A stretch of DNA of 64,000 nucleotides from Gonapodya sp. JEL0774 (taxonomy: Eukaryota; Monoblepharomycota; Monoblepharidomycetes; Monoblepharidales; Gonapodyaceae). Below the pieces are notes generated by a model, which saw only the letters and a program-made list of their open reading frames with translations, searched no databases and was not told the DNA's origin. Numbering within the stretch: position 1 is the stretch's first letter; each line of letters opens with the position of its first letter. This document shows positions 22,833-37,964 of the stretch, piece by piece. The DNA lies in contig JADIIX010000010.1 in assembly GCA_027604505.1 (NCBI GenBank), forward strand, positions 62,001-126,000, given 5' to 3'. A program made the translations under genes and the position numbers.

Positions 22833-24552
22833 TCAAGTGCCCACCTGCCACAACTTGCTCCAACTCGACTTGTCGTTTGCCGCGGGATTTGGGTGTGGGT
22901 CGATGAGTCTCGGGTACCCACCAATGACCCCTACGAGACGATACCAGGAGGACTCGTTAACTCCCTGGTCTCGACCGCGACGCTGTCTTCACAACTCACC
23001 GTATTGGACACCGTTGGGACCGTAGAATTTCCCACCCTCGGCCTTGGGTGACGCTGCGGCGTAGAGGGCTGGCAAAGCGCCCATCGCGTAGCTCTGGGAC
23101 AGACCAGGCAAGCGCATAACGTAATTCAGAACAAAATTTTCGACGATACTCTGCGGGTTGTAGTGGATTAGGATCACAGAGAAACCACAGAAATTTAAGA
23201 TGAGAACAGGCATGGGAAGTGCAATGACCTGCTGAATGCCTTCACTGTACTGCTCACATCCTTTGAGCTTCGTTCCTGAAGTTGCCCGATGACAAGTCCG
23301 GGATGTACGGACATACTCCTCGGCTGCTTCAAACCGCTTTCCAGTACTCTCCTGTCAATTTCATTGGAGAAGGCCACATTCGCCAACTTGGTGAATCCGT
23401 ATTGTGCCCACTTATCGTATTTGGAGACCGCGTTGACCGTATCGGCATCCCAGGTGGCGGGGAATTTGCCCATGGCGATACCAGCAGAGGAGGACTGGTG
23501 GACGATCTGTTTGATCCAGTTTGGAAACGGGGCACTGTGTCGGCAAAGAGCATCACACAACGTTCCTTGAACTCACGCGACTACCCGGAGTTTTAGCAAG
23601 AACGTCAAAGAGCTTCTGAACAAGCGCAAAGTGGCCGAGATGGTTGACACTTTTGAGGTCAAGATCGCTCATTGGCAGAGTGTCTCGAGGTTGACAAATT
23701 TGACAGTTGCGGCCTCACCCAAATTGCATTTCGAATCCGTCTGCAGTGACTTCGCGTTTCGGGAGAGCCATCAAGCCTTTGAAATGTGTCGTTCCGCTCA
23801 GAAAGGCATATTAATCTCTAAAACGGCGGGTAGGCACTGCTTACCAGCATTGCAGACCAAAATATCCAGCTTCTCATACTTGGACTTGAATTCCTTGGCA
23901 AACTCATCCACGGACTGAAGGGAAGCGAGGTCTGGTGATCCAATAATCGACCATTAAAGAACAGCCTGCAGCGCGGGAGTCGGAAAGAAGAACCAACCCA
24001 ATTTCATGACAGTAACGGGCGCATCTGTCTTGCCAATAGATTTTTTGATGTCGCTTGCGGCCGCCTCTCCCTTCTCCACTGCCGACATATGATTTATCAC
24101 CACCACGCAAAAGAACAAAACTCGGTTCAACGGATATTGGGAAGTAGAAAAGCTCACCACCTCGAACTGCCAGAATCGTGATACATCCATGTGTTGCTGC
24201 ATTCATCAAGCCCCCAGGATTAAAGTGTGACTTGGGGAGATCTATTGAGAGCCGCAGCAGCTTACCGAGTTGTAGGGCGATTTCTTTCCCGAGACCAATC
24301 TTATCCGGCAAGAAAATGGGGGTTTGAGTGGGGCAAAATCATGCTCAGATAGTCACGTGAGCTCACATTAGAGCCAGTCACCACTGCGATCTTTGAGTCC
24401 AGTGAGATCGGATTCACCAGGGAAGAGATGGACAAGGGGGTGAGACCAATTCACACAAGATAGAATGACGCCACGAAAGTTCCGGCTCTCGACCAATTTA
24501 CTTTGTTGGCAAGGTCCGGGATGTCTTCGGCAGTCCATTTGGTTGAAGACAT
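22833..24552 (-). CDS. Short-chain dehydrogenase/reductase, 11 exons
   Basis: Exons 24552-24502, 24390-24367, 24299-24266, 24196-24161, 24078-23998, 23931-23845, 23776-23719, 23649-23577, 23506-23258, 23150-23000 and 22930-22833 all keep phase (313 residues). The classical SDR order is intact: IAVVTGSNIGLGKEIALQLG (TGxxxGxG cofactor loop, about 22-29), ILAVR, MKLDLASLQSVDEF (the DL adenine motif), LVCNAG (about 102-104), VNHLGHFAL, the catalytic Ser in VHQSSSAGI, and Tyr184/Lys188 in YGFTK. The tail is HPNPAANDKSSWSKLW. It resembles retinol-dehydrogenase/WWOX-like fungal enzymes that oxidise or reduce hydrophobic alcohols with NAD(P). Substrate unknown. No signal peptide seen. Confidence 0.88.
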
Positions 24553-24689
24553 TGTGAAACGTGCGTTTACACGATGTTATTAGACTGGCTTTTATGTCGG
24601 GCTGTGGGGTGAGGAGTTAGCCCGTGGTCGCAACGCATCATCCAGAAAGTGCCGGCAGCCCTCTCTCAACACAATCACCTTCGATCAAT
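24553..24689. promoter_or_regulatory. Short bidirectional promoter
   Basis: Only 137 nt separate the divergent ATGs of the dehydrogenase (24552, -) and the F-box gene (24690, +), so both promoters must overlap here. No canonical TATA box is visible. Confidence 0.5.
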
Positions 24690-26749
24690 ATGGACAAATC
24701 ATTATACCCACCCGTCGAAGAAGTCAAAAGGGAACGGAATTTTCCAATACTCCCGCCCGAAATCATTTCACTGGCACTATTATTTCTCCATCCTCCCCAG
24801 TTGGTTCAGTGTTCATTAGTATCAAAGTCGTTCGCTGCCGCCGCACTACCTCTTCTCTGGCGTGATTTTCACGTATTCCGACCAACCGATGGAAGATTAT
24901 CATCAATCCTGGATCCCACCAAAACCTACGCGCCTTACGGCAAATTTGTGCGAAGTGTCGTATCCGGGTGGGGGGAGGGTGTGACAACAATGCAGAAAGT
25001 GCTACCAGCTCTGGGAAAACAGCTGTGGAAGCTGGATTTGTGGAGATTAACTGTGGGAAGGGTACCTCTTGTAAGTTGCGTGACGTGTGCTACAAATCGA
25101 TCCTCGTCACAGGGACGCGCACATCTGTGCTCGACAGTCTTCCGCTGTTAGCATTCCCTCCTTCCTCGGACCTAATCTGCGCCATTTAGATGTTTCGGAG
25201 TGGGGAGGATTGAGCGTTGATGATCCAAACCCTCCATTCCGCACGCGCATCGATGAGATATTGGATGCCTTTTCTCGAACGTGCCCCAATCTACAAGCTC
25301 TGTGGGTGCATGACACTGACGTGAGCCCAGAGCTACTCCTACACCTCACAAAGCGATGGCGTGCTCTCAATGAGCTTTGGTTTGGGAGCAGCCGCTACGT
25401 TCTGGATAGTTCACGAGCGGCGACTTCCGAAGTTTTCACCGAATATCTCTCTGCCGACCTCTTGGATGATCTGGCGTCTTCTTTAGGCTCCCGCCTCCTA
25501 GAGCTTGGTTTGTTCACGATGAACCCTCCCCGGGGATCGACGCAGCGCTCCCCTCTCCTCTTTCCCTTCCTCGTCCGCTGCCCAAACTTGACCCGCATGA
25601 CTGTCAAACGCTGTGACATGCAGGGTGTTTTTTCTGATGTGCGTAGCTTCTGTGGAGGAGGAAACCGCCATTCAGAGTCAGTGATTGCAGGAAGGCCACT
25701 GTTGCCTATCAAGCAACTTCGCCTCAAAGTGACTACATCAGAGTGCGAGCACTTATGCGACATCTTGACGACCATGAGCTCGCTTGAGTCCTTCCACGTT
25801 TCCATTTACCTTGACCCAATGTTGGTTGATTGCGCAAACCAATTATCACTGAGCTCTCTCTCAGTGGATGCTTCTCAGTGTACTATTCTCACTTTGATCA
25901 AAATTTCTCTGATATTTGCTTAGATACAAACCCCCGAGTGCCTCGTTCCCCACAGTTTCTCGGCTCATTCATATGCTCTCTCTCCTCCCCACGCTTAGAG
26001 TCTTGCGGTTTTCTGTTGAGCTTTCCAGCCGCGCCTTCCATTTCGAGAAGATCACAAATGAAGAGTCACAGGATTTAGATTTGAAACTGGATGATTGGTT
26101 GACGGGCCTGCTCGTGGCAGTGGACAAATGTATGCACGTGACGGAGCTCGGTATGAAGGTACGCTTTCCGTGGCTGCGCTGTTGGCTTAAACTATCATAA
26201 ATTGATTTTCTAGTACCTTTGCTATAGCTGTTTTGGATGGACTCACACTCTCGCCACATTGCTCTACCCCAGACTGCTCTGAACATTCTGTTAGGCAACC
26301 CGAATCTCACATTGCAAGCTGACCCCAGCATCAGGCGTCTTGACGAACACGATCAGAGCGTTTCACGGTCTTTATCGTCCCGACTCACCCACGTTGCACT
26401 ATCAGTTCATCATATTCTCACCCCACAAGACCTCCAATCATTCCTCCATGGATTTCCTCTTCTCCGATCGATATTCCTCCGCTACGTCCGTCCTCTGTTG
26501 TACGATTGGTTGCGTGACGTAGTTTTTAGTGATCCAAATCACAGATCACGATGGGTTGGAGACGTGGAGTGCTTCAAGATGTCGGGATTGGGGGCAAACG
26601 ATCCTGAGACAGGGACATTCACTGGAGACGAGGAGGACGAGGGGTACGAAGGGGGCGGGATCGATAGGGAGGAATGGGGATATACCACGCATTTTGTAAA
26701 GCTTATGACAGTGGAAGCGATCAGGAGAGTTTGTAGTTGGAGGTTTTGA
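24690..26749 (+). CDS. F-box protein with leucine-rich-repeat-like body
   Basis: Exons 24690-25070, 25138-25877, 25924-26158 and 26228-26749 join in phase (625 residues). ATG 24690 is used because the longer frame starts at GTG. An F-box lies at about 20-57 (FPILPPEIISLALLFLHPPQ then SLVSKSFAAAALPLLW). It is followed by irregular leucine-rich repeats: NLRHLDVSEWGG, CPNLQALWVHD, CPNLTRMTVKRCD, LESFHVSIY and LPTLRVLRF. The C-terminus is acidic (GDEEDEGYEGG) and then TTHFVKLMTVEAIRRVC. F-box proteins recruit substrates to SCF ubiquitin ligases through Skp1. The target is unknown, and such genes are numerous and divergent in fungi. Confidence 0.78.
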
Positions 26750-27028
26750 TTGAAGTGCTTTTTGCTAAGACCACTTTTCCCCTTGGAATCGTGCGATCAT
26801 TCATGGGTATCACCAACCCGTCGGCGGTTTGAACGATCCCCCCCATTCCATGTGAGAATCCCAATAAATTCTTCCAAACATTGCTCGACATCGCTGATCG
26901 AGATCCTATAAAGGCAACGAGACTACGTTATTATATATTATATGGCGATGCATCAATGAGCTAAGCGCTCCAACCTCAGTTTGGGTGGAATAAATCGCGA
27001 CATTGATACCGGTGTAACGACGGGTAGC

Positions 27029-30000
27029 ATGGGAACTAGCTCATCAGTGACTAGTGCGGCGACATGGATGAATACCGAGGGAGGAGGGCGTTCTGTGAGC
27101 GAGGATACCTTGACGAATGTGATTGCAGTGGTAAGTTCCCAAGGGTTTCTCAATCGTCGCCCGAAGAACACGATTGATTTGCTCTGCGGCTCGAATTTCC
27201 GTCCCGTTTTTCATGGAACGAAGACCGGAGTTGGTGCAGTTGCATGGCTTCGGTGGTGTTCTCCTACACTCGATCCTTGCACGGGTAGCACTCTGGAACT
27301 GGATCCCGTCCTGGAGGCATTTGAGCAGTGCTGCTCTCAAGGAGTCCCCGCGCTATGGCGATGGAGTCCAGATGCGTTTGTCGCACCGTCCCAACCCATG
27401 GCCGTTCCTTCGCCGGGAATGAACGCTGGAGCTGGTATCCCCGTGGACACTTCCCTCTCGGATTTTGGCCCTTCGGCTGGTGTCTATTTAGAGCCACCTT
27501 CAGCATCTACGCATGCAGGACATCCTCCAACTGAGCCGGCCCCATCCCTTCCTCCATCAGGACGGCGTGATTTGTGGACATTCCGTCTCCACCCGTTTGA
27601 CACCTCACCTCAAAACGCTCTTGCCCATGTGCTTGCTCGAGCACCAGCGATTGCACGTTGCCAACTTGTCGGCGCTGGCGGGTTCCCTGTTGAGTCAGCA
27701 TATGAACCACACTCGTCACAACTACTTCAAGCGCAGCCCCTTACTCCTGCTCCCTTCCAAGTCATGCCAGTGCTTCTTGAGTCACTTCGTGATCTGGTGG
27801 GCCGGAAAGCGTGCGAATTGTCTCCGAGGGGATGGGTCCGATTGGGCGACCGATTCGTTGCTATAAGCATGAATACTAGTGTCACAAGTTTACCTCCGAA
27901 TTCAGACGCAGAATCAGCTTGTGAATCCGAAGAAAGCGCGTGAGTGTGAAGAGAGAGATCGGGAGATTCGTATGCCGTATTTTGTCGTTCACAGAAGTTT
28001 TCCGGAAGTGATTCAGTGTGAGACATTGTAGTGCCATCAATCTATAATTCGCTACCCGAATTTCGCCTTTGTTGGTGTTGTCTTCACCTGACCATCTTTC
28101 TTGTCGTCTCTGGTTTTGTACATGCAGGTCCCTCCCCTCGTTTCGTCTAGATCTCTCTCTAGTTCCATCATCCCCATTTGGTACCGGTGTCGTCCCTTCC
28201 CCTCTGACCCCGCGTGGTCCTGCTTCGGTCCCTGCCACTACTGGGACACCCGGAACTCCAAATCCCGGAACACCGGGAACTCCAGGGCCGGGCACACCCA
28301 GCGCTGCTGGTGGTGGGTCTGGTATGGGTTTGAGTGGCCAGTTGTTGGTCAAGGTTGTGGTGGAGGGTGGACATTTCAGGGCATTGCGATTTACTGACGA
28401 ACCTGACACAGAAGGTAGGTCCTTTCGTCCTGTGGAACTTTACAAGGCACATCCAAAACTATTTCTCTGGTGTTTTCCTAGTGGTGATTGCCCCGTTTGG
28501 CCTTACCGGGCGACTCGTCAATATCTCATCAATAACCTCTCCCTTATCACCCTCGAATCCCCAAACGTCTCCCGCATCTATCGTCCCCGCTGGTGATCCT
28601 GCAACTGATCCCGCGTGGTCTCGCCTTCTCGCCACCCCGTTGCGGATATTGTTTCCCCCGTCATTGTCATCCCTCGGACCCGTTCCTATTCCATTTGGCC
28701 CAACATCCGTCCGCCGTCCATCCTCACTGACAGCCTCGCACAGCTCGAAGAAGTATAGCTGGGAGTATTTGGTAACGAATCGGGCTGTGCGATCTTCATC
28801 CGCAGCCCCAAATTTGCGGCCAATAAGAAGTGCCGTTAGAGAGACACATTTGGACGACGGTACTGTTTTGGTAGCGTTAGCCGGGATCCGAAAACCAGTA
28901 ACACCCGATTTTTTGATACCGGGATTATCGCCGCCGTCACTTCCGACGACTGCGGGACAAATGCACACACGCGGGTTGCTCGGCAAGCGGAACCGCGATG
29001 ACGTGGAATTGGCCGAGTCATGTGTCGCAGGTGACAGCATTGTGAATCCGACACTTTCGCAACTTCATTCCTCTGCGGCCCTTGTGATTGTGCGCATGCC
29101 TCGCTCGTGTGTGTTCGTTCCTGTAGGATCACATTCAGCCAGCAATTCAGCGGGAATTAACTGTCTGCAGAGGGCCTCTAATACTCTTCCATCTGTTCGC
29201 CTCAATCGCTCCTCGCGTCTTCGTGCAGGCCGTGCGTTGGCCTCTGGAAGCTTTCGAGAACGTGCCTGGGGGATTCGCGCCGCTCCAGCCACATATTCTC
29301 AAAATGCCGAGAACCCAGAATTCTCGTTGCAGCGAATAAAGCGAGCTCGACACTCAGCAAAATCCCCCGCACACATCTCTTCACCCTCCCCGCCTCCTCT
29401 GTCACCAGCTCATCACACCTCCAACCCAACCAATCCGCTTCCTGTTTTGCTTGCAGCAGTGGTTCCCTTCCAACCAACGCCCCCAGGTGGGACTCTGATG
29501 GATCTGGCACTTCGAAACGTTGGTGCGCATGACGGACTTTTCAATGGACCGGAGGTCGTGGGCACTGCCGCAACGAAAAGGAGAGAGCGTGAAAAGGAAA
29601 GAGAAAGAGAGAAAGAAAACGAAAGGGAAAAGGGAAGAATAGGAGAGAGGGAGAAGGAGGCTGAGCGAGACAAGGAGAAAGAGAGTTTGAAACAGAGGAG
29701 CCGGAAGGAGGAGAACCAATTTGGGGAAAGCGGTTCAACGGGCACAGCCACGCATCATGCACTCGCTCCAACGAACAACGCAGTTTTGGCAACTGAGGTT
29801 CATGCGACAAGCGCGAAGGACGCACCTCAATCACTTTCCATCGACTCCTATGACTTTTACACATCAAACCGGGCCGCGAGAAAACTCGACGAGGACCTTC
29901 AACTCGAAATGGTTGAGGAGGACGTCTTTGACTTCTTTGACGATGATGCGGTAGTACACGCTTTTAACGCTGATAGTGCACCTCCGGCGACGCCGGCGTT

Positions 30001-33000
30001 ATCAATTGTGGTGATGGCGGGAAGTACCGGACCTGCTGGAGGGCAAGCACAACAGCTTTCTCCATTACTTGGTTCAGTCGGCAGCTCAACAAACGCTGTC
30101 ATAGTTCCATCGCCTATTCGTGTCCCCGAGGTGAGATTGACAAAGGGAGTACCGACATCACAAGCAATGACTGCTGGTGATGGGTACAAAGCCCCTGTTG
30201 ATTCATCGTCGGGGCAGTGTTCTGCCGAATCCCATCTGACACGCGCATCTCCCTTGCCGTCACGGTCGCTTCCACGTTCATCAGATTTTGCTCTAGTTCC
30301 CGTGCCTAGGGATGAGAGTGTCCCTGACGAATGGGGGCCTTTAGAGTTGGTTGTCGCACCTGAGCAAGAGACTCTCGTCGCGGGACTTCCGGGGGTTTCT
30401 CTCAGAAATGAGATTGATCTTGGCATATATCTGCCCAAGCACATTCAGTCGGAAGGAGAGGATACGTTGTTTGCAGAGGTCCCGGAGATTTTCATGGACA
30501 GTGCGCTCTTCATGGACGGGAATGAGCCCGCGGGTGTTGAAGCCATTGCTGAAACAACACACTCTTCCGGCGAGCTGCTGGGGAAGGTCGTTAGTGCTGA
30601 TTGGCTTTGGGAGCAAGTCACTGGTAACAGCATCGTCGCTTCTTTCGACACCATTACATACGGAGCTATGGGCATGATTCCGCTCGCTCCATCCATGTTG
30701 ACACCAGGCACGCCTGCGAGTGTGTTTCCCCAGTCTCCTGCACTTGCTCCCACACCAAAATCAGGGACGGTGCCTGAAACGCCTGCTTGGAACAGCCAAG
30801 CATCGTCTGAGAATCTGTTCCTTTCACTTACTCCACATGCCACTCAATTGGTGCTTGAGCTGATGGCGAGACAAGTAGCATTCGGGAGCATGCGAAAAGA
30901 GCCATCCAGGCACTGGTCTTCGGAGGATCCGCTGTTTCGAGCCACCCGCTTGAACAGGGACGTGTTGATACCAGAAAGATTCATCGGAGGGTCCGCTGTT
31001 CTGTCCGCAAAGAGGCATCATGCCACCTTTGAAAGGGAGTGTGACGAGGAAACAGCATGTGGGCCTCCCAAGTTTGCCTGGCAGGTTATTTCTGAGATGA
31101 AATCCGTGCTGCTGGCGACCGTGAGGATGCTCGATACTGAGGCACCACTCTCCGAAGCTCCGGGAGAGACTGAAATGGGCAAAAGAATGGGACTAAGAGG
31201 TCCACTTACGGTCAAGGAATACTTCGGTATGTTAACTCGAAGTTTGGTTTCCAAATCACATGTCAAACCCATTGTGATCCTCAGGCCTGGACATGGAACG
31301 GGGAGCCGCCCCTCAAAACGTTTCTTCCGCCAAGTATTCTAAGTTTGCTGTCCGGAAGAAGCGGACTACTTCGGTTGCACCGAAGCTTACAGCCGGTACC
31401 GAAAGTTCTTCAAATTTCTTTCAGCTTCAGCCGCCAGAAGTTCTCGTTGGCCATCGACGTGTTTCAACATCACTTCAGGCTGCGCGGTCTATTCTCAATT
31501 ACTGGCCATACACGGGCATCCAACCACTTTCAGCTCCTAAGGACGTCCGATGGTTTGTTGTCTGTCCAGGCGGACTTCTAGACTCCGCTCCAGAAGAAGG
31601 TTACAACGGATTTAGGTGGAATGTGCAAATGGTAGAGACACACAGAGCATTGATGCACGACCTAGGTGCTGTTTTCCAAAGCTTAAAACTTGGAACACAC
31701 AGTCCCGCTTCAGTGGGCGAGTTTCAAAACGGAATAATGCCAGTCTTACTTCTGCGTGAGTGTTTAAGTCGAACACATCTACATGTGGAGGCTTCGTTTC
31801 AGGTTAAAATCCTGTTTCTCAGCACCCCAACCAGGAGAAACCGAATATCGATGCACCATCAGGAGCTACTTGATGGCACTAATGAAGTTAGGTGGGATTA
31901 GCGCGATGAATGGATTCTTGATACTCCGATGCTGAAAGCACTATCTGTAGCCGAAGCTCTTGTGTCGGTTTTAGGACCCATGGTACAATCTCCCGGCAAA
32001 TCTGACGTTGCACCGTCGTTGCCGCCCACAGATTCGGAAACTTTCCCTTTTCCTGGCGGTTTGGCCAGTCCCGCATTTTCAACTCGCTACTTGGTTCTTT
32101 ATCTCGTTGATCCGTTTGGGATGGTTGATGGGTGGTGGGACTTGTGCCGTGCCTTTTTGAAAGGATTGGTGCAAAGCGTTGCAAGGGACCTGTGCATATC
32201 GGAACGATTGGTCATGGCTAAGATCATACCACACGTGGGTGCAGTTGGTGAGAACAGTTGTGGTGATTGTGTGAGCTCAACGGTTTGTCTGATCTGCCTT
32301 TCAGGTAATTTCATTGGAGGACATTACCCATTCAAACAACTACCATGGCAGAATGTCGACTTTCTTACGTGATACAGCCTTCTCCGTTTTTTATAAATGT
32401 CCTGAGATCATATCTCGTTCAAGTATTGGAGAATCGCCCGGCAATGCTTTTTCTATGAACGGGTATTCTACTGAATTGAACTCACTGAGTATTTTGCACC
32501 GACCGCCTTTTGTCCTGGTGCGGCCTCAAAGATCAATCATTCCGCGGTTCTCGCTTATAAATCGAAGAGGTGTCCTGGGTGGTCATTGCAATGTCATGGA
32601 GCCAGATCGATTGATACATATCGCTTACAGAGCTGTCGAGGGTCGCGATTTCGCGGAGCCTTCCAACTTATTGGCGGAATCAAGGCTACTTCCGTATTCG
32701 TCTGTATCTTGGGTGGATTCGCACGGAGGGTGGATTGACGTCCAGGTGTTTGCGACCCCAGTGGCTGGTCGAGATGTGCTGAGTGTCGGTGAGGGGAGGC
32801 GTGCACTGTTCCGGAAAATATGGAATCACACCATTCGCTTGCTTGGGGTTAATGGAGTGTTCTGCTGGAGGATTGTTCTTACAAAGGTTGGGAAATTAGA
32901 TCAAACAGAGCTGAGTGACTGGGAAAGGGCTCTAGGCGATTGCATTTCTGTTTTGGAGAGTGGAGAAGCACTTGTTGGACCCGCAGTAGCGGATCCAGAC

Positions 33001-34140
33001 ATGGATTTTACTTCTGATATGCAAGGGGGCATCTCTGAGCTCCTAGATTTGAACTTTGGTACGAACATCTCCACCGAAGAAGGTGGCCACATGGACAGCA
33101 CCGAGTTGCAAGCAGAGTCTGGAGTACTGTTTGACTCTTTAGGAGCTATCATTGAAGCTCCAGTCACTGATGGGATGGCTATCAACAACGTCCCTGAATT
33201 CAACATCGTGGATAGCGACGTACCGTCACTCAAAGCGACTGAAGCGTTTAACTTCAGTGTTAATAGCATCAGCATTGTGCAATTTCTTCCAAATTGCAGT
33301 CTCCAGGTTTTGCCTCAATCTGCAAAGGACGCTGTGGAACTATCAGGCAAGAATGAGGGCGCTTTTGGCGGTCGCGTGGTTTCGCGACCAACGGAGCCTG
33401 AGCCGGAATGGACCATTGACTCATTGCTATCGGGAGTGTCAGCGCCACCACCCGTGCTTCCCGCTGCGGAAGCCAACATCGAGAACAAGCCTGACAAGCT
33501 GAGTACCCCAATGAAGTCAACATCCTTGGAACAACTTGTATCACATTCGAGTGAAACTTGCTATGGTTGTGTGGCGGGCACTTATCGCAACCCTGTCGCC
33601 TTGAAATTTCCATCATCAGGAGAAGCCGGTCGTGCGGCGGACGTTCTGTACCTGGAGAGGCCGGGAGACCTGGAATGCGCAACACTGCCCAATGATCAAC
33701 TTGTTCTCCCATTGTCGTCTGGATGGCTTCTTGATGTCCCTGATCGCCAAGTTGACGGGCTCGGTGGTGGTATGGCAGCGATTCAAATCGATCTGGTCTG
33801 GCACAAGGGAATATCTGGGCTAGATGTAACCGATACATGCTTTCCTGCTTGGATTCAATCGCAGTCCGCGACATTTTTGACACAAACCACGGGTGTAGCT
33901 GGTAGTGGACTCGCGGATCAGCGAATGGCGCCAACGCAAACCTCATTATCTATCACGAGGGATCTTTTGAATGAATATTTTACTCTTCGATTCCTTGACT
34001 TCCGTTTTATGGATGGTGCTTGCAAAGTCGTTGGGGACGTAGATACGGCAACCTCAATTGAAGGACTTCTTCCTGTGCATTGTCGGGTCGTTGAGCGGGT
34101 GGCCGATGTGATTGCGGAGCTAAGAGTTGCCGCCTCATGA
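27029..34140 (+). CDS. MED13: Mediator subunit 13 (kinase module)
   Basis: Exons 27029-27939, 28128-28414, 28482-31226, 31285-31755, 31823-31891, 31951-32234 and 32305-34140 join in phase (2200 residues). Recognition comes from the N-terminal TLTNVIAVV, AWLRWCSP and VPALWRWSP blocks and DLWTFRLHPF, from VVIAPFGLTG, and above all from the conserved C-terminal PIWI-like module: DVRWFVVCPGG (about residue 1400), YLVLYLVDPFGM, MAKIIPHVISLEDI, AFSVFYKC, IHIAYRAV and VSWVDSHGGWIDV. MED13 (Srb9/Ssn2) tethers the CDK8-cyclin C-MED12 module to core Mediator in the nucleus. A highly charged Glu/Arg/Lys stretch lies at about 762-810. The fit of the 69-nt exon 5 depends on a 59-nt intron. The first ATG is the least certain boundary, and an extra intron near 27130 is possible. 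Confidence 0.86.
29574..29716 (+). repeat. Purine-rich tract inside MED13
   Basis: About 140 nt that are almost entirely A and G on the plus strand, encoding alternating Glu and Arg/Lys (REREKERERE and similar). It is low-complexity coding sequence that could form a long charged helix. Confidence 0.7.
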
Positions 34141-34700
34141 TTTTTGAGTGCGTTGCATACCCAGGAATCGTATGTCGTATCGACTAAGAATGTTATAATC
34201 GGAATCTCTGTTGTTCTTGTAACAGTGCGTTCTGTTGTAGAGCACGTCATCCACCTCTCGACGCCATGAGAGGCTTGTAAAGTTAAAGTCTGCAATTTGC
34301 AAGTCCGAAAAGACACTGGTGCTTTCTCCCACGGCAATTTTTGGCTTGTCCTTCCCTTCCTTCCGCTTGAAGAACACGCCGACGCAGTGTATCACTGAAG
34401 GCGAAGCACAAAATAGCAATGCCGCCCACTAGTGGCAATGCAACACCCTGTGTCCCTTGAAACCCCACGCAAAAGAAAATGGAGCAGAAGACACTACAAG
34501 TAGTTGCAGAAGTGTCCCTAAAATCCACGAAGGCATGCAACAAACAACCCATGAGGCTGACATTGTTTCAACACGAAGCTTGTCATTTCCCGTCTGTTTA
34601 TTGTCATATTTCCTACCGAAGGACACCAATTTGTTGTAACCTGACCCCCCGTACAAGAACAAACGTTGTTTGACGTATCCCATTTCAATGCATAACATTC
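34141..34700. other. Convergent intergenic region
   Basis: 560 nt between the MED13 stop (+) and the aldehyde dehydrogenase stop (-). No gene recognised. Confidence 0.4.
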
Positions 34701-37684
<2,984 letters not shown>

Positions 37685-37964
37685 TCTTCAGACTGTGTGG
37701 AGAGAAGCGGCAGAAGCGGAGGTATTAGGAGAAATAAATTTTTTTGATTCCGATGATTTATTTCGGTTCATCCACAGCCCACTCCCGTAAAATCAATATA
37801 CACTCTCTTGAACATTGAAGAGTAGCGTGATTTGGAGCAATAAGCGAGGTTGGAGTACAGGTTGATGGTGAACGGTGGACTCATGTATGTGCACATTTAC
37901 TCAGAAGGTATCTAGTTGTTCGTAATTCCTCCGTGTTCTATGAATAAGCTGGAGACGATTCAGA

